A stretch of DNA of 64,000 nt from Rhodospirillaceae bacterium (GTDB taxonomy: Bacteria > Pseudomonadota > Alphaproteobacteria > Reyranellales > Reyranellaceae). The stretch is from contig WOUR01000027.1 in the NCBI GenBank assembly GCA_009772935.1, positions 1-64,000 on the forward strand, given 5' to 3'. This document shows positions 56,803 to 64,000 of the stretch, piece by piece (the first letter of the stretch is position 1; every line of letters begins with the position of its first letter). Made by a program: the position numbers and the translations under genes. Under the pieces are notes generated by a model, which searched no databases, was not told where the DNA came from, and saw only the letters and a list, made by a program, of their open reading frames with translations.

Positions 56803-59800
56803 ATGAGGGAGAGTTCGATCTCGGGGGCGATCGTGCCTGCCACCGTGAAGGGGCGCGCGATAAAGGTGCTGCATGTAGACTTGCGGCGGCACTACAATTT
56901 TGCTGCCTGTGAAGCCGCTGTACGCAACGCCGCGCTGTCGGGTTTCAATCACATCTGCGTTGGTCCGGTTTTTGATCTCGGCCCAGGGGACGATCCGCTC
57001 CTTGTCTTCGATCACTACCGGTCGATTGCCAACTTCGACTCCGTTCGCGCGCCGGCAGATCTGATCAAGCACTTGCGTCAGACCTGCGAGAAGGTCGGGC
57101 TTGCGCTGTTCGTGGACGTCGCCGTCGACCGCGTCGCCCGGGGTGGCGCGTCGGCGAACGCGCTGGCCGGCATTTACGAAAGCATGCCCGGCCTCAATCC
57201 GCTCGATCCCCGGATCGATCGGCGCGAGGCCACATCCGTCCTGCTGCGCGCTGGCGCGGAGGAAGCTGCGGCCCACTGGTGGGCGGAGCTTATGTCCGAA
57301 CTGGTGACGGCGGGCGCCCAGGGGTTTCGCCTTCTGGGCCTCGACGGTCTGCCGCCGCTTGCGTTGGGGGGTATCCTGGATCGCGTCCGGACCAAAACGG
57401 CCTGCGCCCTCTGGGGGTGGACGCCGGGTTTACCCTGGCCCCGGCACGGTGAGCTCGTCGGTGCGGGCCTTTCGGCGGTGTTCGCCTCGGTCTCCTGGTG
57501 GGATGGGCGGGCCGCCTGGTTCGTCGAGGAATATGAATCTCTGCGACGGATTGCCCCCGTGCTGGGCGTGGCCGGAGCACCCTTCGACGAGCAAGCCGCG
57601 TCGCGAGCCGCGGTCGCGCGGTCGATGATGCTCGCGGCCGCGACGACCGACGGCGTGTTCGTGCCGGAAGGCGCGAGCGACAGCGAGGCGCTGCAGCGTG
57701 CTGCCAATTTGGCCGAAGCGATTGCCTCCAGGGGTATTTCCGGCAGCGTGAGAGCGCTCGTCAGTCCAGCCGAGGCGGTCTCCGTCCTGCTGCGGACGGA
57801 TGGTGCGGATGTGCGCGGCGCGCGCCGAAGCGCAGCCATCGCCATCAACAACGATCTGCTCCACGCACGCGAGCTGCCCTTCGATCTCGCGATCCTGCCC
57901 CCGGCGGCGGGAGGGGCGCTGTGTGCGAAGGACGCCCAGTCAACCGTCAGCCTGCAACCGGGAGAAATCCGCGTGCTCGATGTGACGCCAACCCGGCCCG
58001 TGCGCAGTGCCAAGAGGCCGGGCAAACGCGAGGTCAATGCCGCGGCAGCGCAATCGCCCATCGTCATCGAGCGCGTGACGCCCGCAGTGAACGGCGGCGC
58101 GTTTGCTGCCAAGCATGTCGTCGGAAAGCCGCTGGTGATCGAGGCCGACATCTTCGCCGACGGGCATGACCTGCTGGGGGCCGAAGTGCTCTGGTGGTCG
58201 GCCGACGAGGACGAGCGCAAGGCCTTCAGGCTCACGCACATTTCCAACGATCGCTGGCGCGCGACGGTGACTCCGGACCGGATCGGGCGGCACTATTTTT
58301 CGGTCGAGGCATGGCGCGACGAGTATGGCAGCCTGTCGCACGGCCTCGAGGTCAAGCATCGCGCCGGCATTGATGTTGCCGTCGAGCTGGCCGAGGCTGC
58401 TTTCTTTCTCGAGCGACTGATCAGGAAGCCTGGCATCAAGCCGCTGCTCGCCGAGGCCAGGGCGGCGGAGCCGGCCTCCGCGGTCGCGCTTCTCACGTCG
58501 GCAGCCTCCCGCAAGATCGTTGGGGCCGCCGCCGACCGTCGTTTCCGGATCGACGAGGGTCCATTCGCGGTTGAAGTCGAGCGGCCGCAGGCCGGGTTCG
58601 CGTCCTGGTACGAGCTGTTTCCGCGATCTCTGACGGACGATCCGAAGCGGCACGGCACGTTCGACGATGTGATCGAGGCCCTGCCGCGCGTACGCGCGAT
58701 GGGGTTCGACGTGCTCTACTTCCCGCCCATCCACCCGATCGGCAAGGCCAACCGCAAGGGGCGCAACAATACCCTCACCCCGGGGCCTGATGACGTCGGC
58801 AGCCCCTACGCGATCGGTGGCGAGGACGGCGGGCACGATGCCATCCATCGCCAGCTCGGCACGCCCGAGGATTTCCGCCGGCTTGTGGCGGCGGCACGGG
58901 AGCAAGGACTCGAGATTGCGCTCGATTTCGCCATCCAATGTTCGCTCGACCATCCGTGGCTGCGAGAGCATCCGGAATGGTTCCGCCGCCGGCCCGACGG
59001 CACGATCAAGTACGCCGAGAATCCGCCGAAGAAGTACGAAGACATCGTCAATGTCGACTTCTACGCCGAGGGCGCGGTGCCGTCGCTCTGGCTGGCGCTG
59101 CGCGACGTGGTGCTGCACTGGGTGGAGGAGGGCGTCCGCATCTTCCGCGTCGACAACCCGCACACCAAGCCGTTGCCGTTCTGGCATTGGATGATCGGCG
59201 ACATCCGCGGCCGCCACCCCGACGTGATGTTCCTGTCGGAGGCCTTCACCAGGCCGAAGATGATGTATCGCCTGGCCAAGGTCGGCTTCTCCCAGTCGTA
59301 CACCTACTTCACGTGGCGCAACGGCAAGCAGGAGATCACCGACTATCTGCGTGAGCTGGCGACGACTGAGGTCGCCGACTATTTCCGGCCGCACTTCTTC
59401 GTCAACACGCCGGACATCAACCCGATCTTCCTGCAGAACTCGGGCCGCCCCGGTTTCCTGATCCGTGCCGTCCTCGCGGCCACCCTGTCGGGCCTTTGGG
59501 GCGTCTATTCGGGCTTCGAACTCTGTGAGGCGGCCGCCCTGCCGGGTCGCGAGGAGTATCTCGATTCGGAGAAGTACGAGATTCGGCCGCGCGACTTCGC
59601 GGCATCTGGCAACATCGTGGCCGAGATCACGATGCTGAACCGGCTGCGCCGGTCGCATCCCGCGCTGCAGAGCCATCTCGGCATCACATTCTACAATGCG
59701 GGGAACGACCAGATCCTGGTCTACGGCAAGCGCATGCCGGGCGCCGCGGACATGGTCCTCGTCGCGGTGAGCCTCGATCCCCATCATGCCCAGGAGACGG

Positions 59801-59973
59801 GATTCGAAATCCCGCTCTGGGAATGGAAGCTGCCGGACGACGGCGCCATCGAGGTCGAGGACCTCGTGGCCGGCCATCGCTTCAGCTGGCACGGCAAGAA
59901 CCAGCATCTCCGACTCGAGCCGTCCGTCCTTCCCTTTGCCATCTGGCGCCTGTCGCCCAGGAGCGCCGCATGA
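56803..59973 (+). CDS. glgE: alpha-1,4-glucan:maltose-1-phosphate maltosyltransferase with N-terminal degenerate amylase-like domain
   Basis: RIDEGPFAVEVERPQAGFASWYELFPRS, GFDVLYFPPIHPIGKANRKGRNN, IFRVDNPHTKPLPFW, MFLSEAFTRPKMMYRLAKVGFSQSYTYFTWRN. Confidence 0.95.
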   Translation: MRESSISGAIVPATVKGRAIKVLHVDLRRHYNFAACEAAVRNAALSGFNHICVGPVFDLGPGDDPLLVFDHYRSIANFDSVRAPADLIKHLRQTCEKVGLALFVDVAVDRVARGGASANALAGIYESMPGLNPLDPRIDRREATSVLLRAGAEEAAAHWWAELMSELVTAGAQGFRLLGLDGLPPLALGGILDRVRTKTACALWGWTPGLPWPRHGELVGAGLSAVFASVSWWDGRAAWFVEEYESLRRIAPVLGVAGAPFDEQAASRAAVARSMMLAAATTDGVFVPEGASDSEALQRAANLAEAIASRGISGSVRALVSPAEAVSVLLRTDGADVRGARRSAAIAINNDLLHARELPFDLAILPPAAGGALCAKDAQSTVSLQPGEIRVLDVTPTRPVRSAKRPGKREVNAAAAQSPIVIERVTPAVNGGAFAAKHVVGKPLVIEADIFADGHDLLGAEVLWWSADEDERKAFRLTHISNDRWRATVTPDRIGRHYFSVEAWRDEYGSLSHGLEVKHRAGIDVAVELAEAAFFLERLIRKPGIKPLLAEARAAEPASAVALLTSAASRKIVGAAADRRFRIDEGPFAVEVERPQAGFASWYELFPRSLTDDPKRHGTFDDVIEALPRVRAMGFDVLYFPPIHPIGKANRKGRNNTLTPGPDDVGSPYAIGGEDGGHDAIHRQLGTPEDFRRLVAAAREQGLEIALDFAIQCSLDHPWLREHPEWFRRRPDGTIKYAENPPKKYEDIVNVDFYAEGAVPSLWLALRDVVLHWVEEGVRIFRVDNPHTKPLPFWHWMIGDIRGRHPDVMFLSEAFTRPKMMYRLAKVGFSQSYTYFTWRNGKQEITDYLRELATTEVADYFRPHFFVNTPDINPIFLQNSGRPGFLIRAVLAATLSGLWGVYSGFELCEAAALPGREEYLDSEKYEIRPRDFAASGNIVAEITMLNRLRRSHPALQSHLGITFYNAGNDQILVYGKRMPGAADMVLVAVSLDPHHAQETGFEIPLWEWKLPDDGAIEVEDLVAGHRFSWHGKNQHLRLEPSVLPFAIWRLSPRSAA

Positions 59974-62900
59974 ACGCGCCGGTCGCCGACACTCCCGCCA
60001 CCCTGCCGGTCGCGACCGATCCGCAGTGGTACAAGGACGCGATCATCTACCAGCTGCACGTGAAGTCGTTCTTCGACTCGGACAACGACGGCATCGGTGA
60101 CTTTCCGGGGCTCATATCGCGGCTCCCCTACATCGCCGAGCTGGGCATCAATACGATCTGGCTGCTGCCGTTCTACCCGTCGCCGCGGCGCGACGACGGC
60201 TACGACATCGCCGAGTACACGGCGGTGCATCCCGAGTACGGCACGCTCGACGACGTGAAGCGCTTGATCGACGAAGCGCACAAACTCGGGATCCGCATCA
60301 TCACCGAGCTGGTGATCAATCACACCTCCGACCAGCATTCCTGGTTCCAGCGGGCCCGTCTGGCGCCGCCGGGCTCTCCCGAGCGCGACTTCTACGTCTG
60401 GTCGGACAGCGATCAGAAGTACGCGGGCACGCGCGTCATCTTCATCGACTCGCTGCGCTCCAACTGGACATGGGATCCCGAGGCCAAGGCTTACTACTGG
60501 CATCGCTTCTACGCGCATCAGCCCGATCTCAACTTCGACAATCCAGCCGTGCTCGAAGCGGTGCTGGGGGTGATGCACTTCTGGCTCGACATGGGCATCG
60601 ACGGCCTGCGGCTCGATGCGGTCCCCTATCTGGTGGAGCGCGAGGGTACGAACAACGAGAATCTGCCCGAGACGCACCAGGTGCTGAAGCGCATCCGTGC
60701 CGAGATCGACCGGGCCTATCCCGGCCGCATGCTGCTCGCCGAAGCCAACCAATGGCCCGAGGACACCAAGGAATATTTCGGCCAGGGCGACGAATGCCAC
60801 ATGGCGTTCCACTTCCCGCTGATGCCGCGCATGTACATGGCGCTGGCACGCGAGGATCGATTTCCGATCACCGACATCATGCGCCAGACCCCGCAGATTC
60901 CCGACAACTGCCAGTGGGCGATCTTCCTGCGCAATCACGACGAGCTGACGCTCGAGATGGTGACGGACTCCGAGCGCGACTATCTATGGGAGACCTATGC
61001 CACGGATCGGCGGGCGCGCCTGAACCTGGGCATCCGCCGTCGCCTTGCGCCGCTCCTGGAGCGCGATCGGCGACGCATCGAGCTGATGAACTGCCTGCTG
61101 CTGTCCATGCCCGGCGCCCCGGTCATCTACTACGGCGACGAGATCGGCATGGGTGACAATATCCGTCTCGGCGATCGTGACGGCGTGCGAACGCCGATGC
61201 AATGGTCGCCCGACCGCAATGGCGGATTCTCCCGCGCCGACCCCGCCGCGCTGGCGCTGCCGGCCATCATGGACGCGCTCTACGGCTACGAGACGGTCAA
61301 CGTCGAGGCACAGACGCGCGACGTGCATTCCATCCTGCACTGGACGCGGAAGATGATCGCCGTGCGCCGCACTCATGCCGCCTTCGGCCGGGGCACGCTC
61401 CGTTTCCTCTACCCCAAGAACCGCAAGGTGCTGGCCTACCTGCGCGAACTCGATGGTGAGGTGATCCTCTGCGTCGCCAATGTGTCGCGCACGCCCCAGG
61501 CCGTCGAGCTCGACCTCTCCGAGTTCGCCGGCCGCGTGCCGGTCGAACTCAATGGCGGCTCGCTGTTCCCGCCGGTCGGGCAGCTGACCTACCTGCTGAC
61601 TTTGCCGCCCTACGGATTTTACTGGTTCATCCTCGCAAGCGAGACGGAGGCTCCCTCGTGGCATACGCCTGCGCCTGAACCCTTGCCTGATTACGTGACC
61701 GTGGTCCTGCGCGGACCGCTCGGCGACGGGGTGCAGGCCTCGGCGGCGCTTCTCGAGCGCGAATCGCTGCCGCCGTACCTCGCCAAGCGTCGCTGGTTCG
61801 GCGCGAAGGACAAGGTGCTCAAATCGTCCCGCTTCACCTACCTGGCCCGGCTGCCCGGATCGGGGCGGGAGCTGCTTCTGGGCGAGATCGAGGTCGAGGC
61901 GGGCGACGAGAAGAGTCGCTGGCTGTTGCCCTTGTCGATCAGCTGGGAAGACGAGCAGGCGGCGGCACTTCCGTCGCAGCTGGCGCTGTCCCGCGTGCGG
62001 CGTGGACGCCGCATCGGGCTGCTCACCGACGCCTTCGCGCTGCCGGAGTTCGCGCGCGAGATGCTGGCTGCCCTGGCATCGGGCGCGAGGATCGACAGCC
62101 CCGAAGGCCAGATCGTGTTCGAGCCCATGCCTGACGGGATCGAACTCCTGCAGAGGCCAGCCGAGGCGCAGGTGATCTGGCTGACGGCGGAGCAGTCGAA
62201 CAGCTCGCTGGTCGTGGACGACGCCGTAATGCTCAAGATCTTTCGCCGCATCCAGGCGGGAGAACATCCCGAAGCGGAGATGAGCCGCTACCTGACCAGC
62301 CACGGCTTCACCAATTCTCCGGCGTTGCTGGGCGAGGTTGCCCGCATCTCACCCGATGGCGAGCGGTACGCGCTCGCCATCGCGCAGGCTTTCGTCCGCA
62401 ATCAGGGTGACGCCTGGACCTGGACGCTCAATCAGTTCAATCGCGCGCTCGACAATCTCGCGAGCCGCGAGGCGACCGCCGACTCCCGCGACGACGACAT
62501 CGAGGACTACCACGCCTTCGCCGGCACGATCGGGCGGCAGCTCGGCGCCATGCACCGGGTGCTGGCACGGCCGACGGAAGACGAAGCCTTTCAGCCGCGC
62601 ACCGCGGGCGCCGAGGATATCTCGGCATGGGCCGAGCGGGGGCTCGACCTGTTCAACAGGGCACTGGATGCGATCGCCGGCATCGACACGTGGGAAAGCG
62701 ACGCCGCCACAGCCGATGCCAAGCGCCTGCTCGATAGGCGCGAGGCACTGACGGCGCTGCTCCAGCAGCTCGTGCAGAGCGGGCTGGAGTCGATCGTCAC
62801 ACGCATCCATGGCGATTTCCATCTCGGTCAGGTGCTGATTGCCAGTGCCGACGCCTACATCATCGACTTCGAGGGCGAGCCGGCGCAGCCGCTCGAGGAA

Positions 62901-63272
62901 CGCCGTCGCAAGGCCAGCCCGATGCGGGACGTCGCGGGTCTGATGCGGTCGTTCGACTATGCTGCGGCGGCGACACTGGATCCAAAGAACCTGATCGCGA
63001 ATCGAATCCCGCTGGCGCGGCGCCTGAAACTCGTCACACGGCTGCGGAGAGGCGCACAGCGTGCCTTTCTCACGGCCTACCGTGAGGCGACGGCCGATTT
63101 GCCAGGCATGGATCGCGGCGAATTGCTCGACTTCTTCCTCGCTGAAAAGGCCGCCTACGAGATCTGTTACGAGGCGGCGAACCGCCCGGCCTGGGTGCCG
63201 ATCCCTTTGTCGGGCCTGTCTCGCCTGGCCGCGCGCCTGCTGCGAGAGACGCCACCGCAGGAGAGCGCATGA
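59970..63272 (+). CDS. treS: maltose alpha-D-glucosyltransferase (trehalose synthase) fused to maltokinase
   Basis: WYKDAIIYQLHVKSFFDSDNDGIGDFPGL; GLRLDAVPYLVEREGTNNENLPETHQVLK; C-terminal kinase-like RIHGDFHLGQVLIASADAYIIDFEGEP. Confidence 0.96.
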   Translation: MNAPVADTPATLPVATDPQWYKDAIIYQLHVKSFFDSDNDGIGDFPGLISRLPYIAELGINTIWLLPFYPSPRRDDGYDIAEYTAVHPEYGTLDDVKRLIDEAHKLGIRIITELVINHTSDQHSWFQRARLAPPGSPERDFYVWSDSDQKYAGTRVIFIDSLRSNWTWDPEAKAYYWHRFYAHQPDLNFDNPAVLEAVLGVMHFWLDMGIDGLRLDAVPYLVEREGTNNENLPETHQVLKRIRAEIDRAYPGRMLLAEANQWPEDTKEYFGQGDECHMAFHFPLMPRMYMALAREDRFPITDIMRQTPQIPDNCQWAIFLRNHDELTLEMVTDSERDYLWETYATDRRARLNLGIRRRLAPLLERDRRRIELMNCLLLSMPGAPVIYYGDEIGMGDNIRLGDRDGVRTPMQWSPDRNGGFSRADPAALALPAIMDALYGYETVNVEAQTRDVHSILHWTRKMIAVRRTHAAFGRGTLRFLYPKNRKVLAYLRELDGEVILCVANVSRTPQAVELDLSEFAGRVPVELNGGSLFPPVGQLTYLLTLPPYGFYWFILASETEAPSWHTPAPEPLPDYVTVVLRGPLGDGVQASAALLERESLPPYLAKRRWFGAKDKVLKSSRFTYLARLPGSGRELLLGEIEVEAGDEKSRWLLPLSISWEDEQAAALPSQLALSRVRRGRRIGLLTDAFALPEFAREMLAALASGARIDSPEGQIVFEPMPDGIELLQRPAEAQVIWLTAEQSNSSLVVDDAVMLKIFRRIQAGEHPEAEMSRYLTSHGFTNSPALLGEVARISPDGERYALAIAQAFVRNQGDAWTWTLNQFNRALDNLASREATADSRDDDIEDYHAFAGTIGRQLGAMHRVLARPTEDEAFQPRTAGAEDISAWAERGLDLFNRALDAIAGIDTWESDAATADAKRLLDRREALTALLQQLVQSGLESIVTRIHGDFHLGQVLIASADAYIIDFEGEPAQPLEERRRKASPMRDVAGLMRSFDYAAAATLDPKNLIANRIPLARRLKLVTRLRRGAQRAFLTAYREATADLPGMDRGELLDFFLAEKAAYEICYEAANRPAWVPIPLSGLSRLAARLLRETPPQESA

Positions 63273-64000
63273 ATGCAGTGACCCGAGAGGGCAGGCTCGA
63301 TCGCGAGACGGCGGAAGCGCTGGAAGCAGGCCGCCCGCTCGACGCATTCGCCATCCTGGGGCCGCATGAGGGCACGGCGGGGCGAATCGTTCGTGTGTTC
63401 GTACCGGGTGCCCAGTCCGTCGAAGTGATCGGTCGCACCGATGGCCGATCATGGGGCGACCTGACGCCTGGTGCCGGCTCCGGGCTGTTCGAGGGGCCCG
63501 TCGAGCGAACCGGCGCCTACATCTTGCGGATCCAGTGGCCGGGCGCCGTGCAGGAGACGGAGGACGCCTACGCTTTCGGCCCGGTCCTCGGCGATCTCGA
63601 CCTCCATCTCTTCAACGAGGGCCGCCACTTCGAGCTGGCCGAGGCGCTGGGCGCCAACGTCGCCGCGATCGACGGGGTGGACGGTGTGCGATTCGCGGTA
63701 TGGGCGCCCAATGCCCAGCGCGTTGCGGTGATCGGGGACTTCAATTCCTGGGATCGGCGCCGGCATCCGATGCGCCTGCGGCCCTCGGCGGGGGTGTGGG
63801 AGATCTTCATCCCGCGCCTGGGTGCCGGCGCCCGCTACAAGTTCGACATCGTGGGGCCGGGCGGCGTGCACCTGCCCGACAAGGCCGATCCGGTCGCGCA
63901 ACAGGCTGAGCTGGCCCCCGCCACGGGCTCGGTGGTTGCCGCACCGGCCGCCGGACTGCGCTGGAGCGATGCGGCCTGGATGGCCGGCCGCGCCGAGCGC
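63269..64000 (+). CDS. glgB: 1,4-alpha-glucan branching enzyme (N-terminal part, truncated by window end)
   Basis: ATG at 63269 overlaps treS stop; LDAFAILGPHE...VRVFVPGAQSVEVI; GVRFAVWAPNAQRVAVIGDFNSWDRRRHPMR; open to position 64000. Confidence 0.93.
   Translation, partial: MNAVTREGRLDRETAEALEAGRPLDAFAILGPHEGTAGRIVRVFVPGAQSVEVIGRTDGRSWGDLTPGAGSGLFEGPVERTGAYILRIQWPGAVQETEDAYAFGPVLGDLDLHLFNEGRHFELAEALGANVAAIDGVDGVRFAVWAPNAQRVAVIGDFNSWDRRRHPMRLRPSAGVWEIFIPRLGAGARYKFDIVGPGGVHLPDKADPVAQQAELAPATGSVVAAPAAGLRWSDAAWMAGRAER

Noticed and set aside
57940-59907. 655-aa minus-strand ORF opposite glgE
   Set aside because: Shadow ORF; glgE catalytic motifs confirm the plus strand.
1-64000. CRISPR arrays, rRNA genes or IS elements
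   Set aside because: No regularly spaced repeats, rRNA signatures or transposase ORFs noticed.

Overview
This is a 64 kb, GC-rich bacterial chromosomal window. The dcd-murA-DUF2948-hisG-hisD-UPF0262 and infA-maf-rng-yacG synteny points to an alphaproteobacterium (inference). Coding is dense on both strands, with two tRNA genes (CAU and Phe-GAA). No rRNA, IS element or CRISPR array was seen. Main blocks: a stress cluster (pcm, usp, divergent GroEL, host-attachment protein) with FNR/FixK-like boxes; a large autotransporter; a LysR/peroxiredoxin/cupin/MFS block; a divergently arranged bufferin-type (DUF2282/DUF692/DUF2063/DoxX) metallophore-RiPP locus; a two-component phosphorelay; an AtuA/enoyl-CoA hydratase pair; a TetR-controlled RND efflux operon; housekeeping operons; a small tRNA-Phe-associated integrase island; a TAXI-TRAP transporter; a molybdopterin oxidoreductase; and a GlgE/TreS-Mak/GlgB glucan operon whose glgB runs off the window edge. 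Most interesting observations: (1) four promoter-positioned copies of a fixed-spacing motif (CTATCG-N15-17-ATTTC) linking the 3-HB dehydrogenase, peroxiredoxin-like, cupin and bufferin-precursor genes; (2) the split bufferin locus with an intercistronic hairpin after the precursor; (3) an autotransporter whose passenger looks like a pepsin-type aspartic protease; (4) an orphan 64-aa ORF with a lasso-RiPP-like leader motif. All calls are by eye from sequence and the ORF track; no database search was run.
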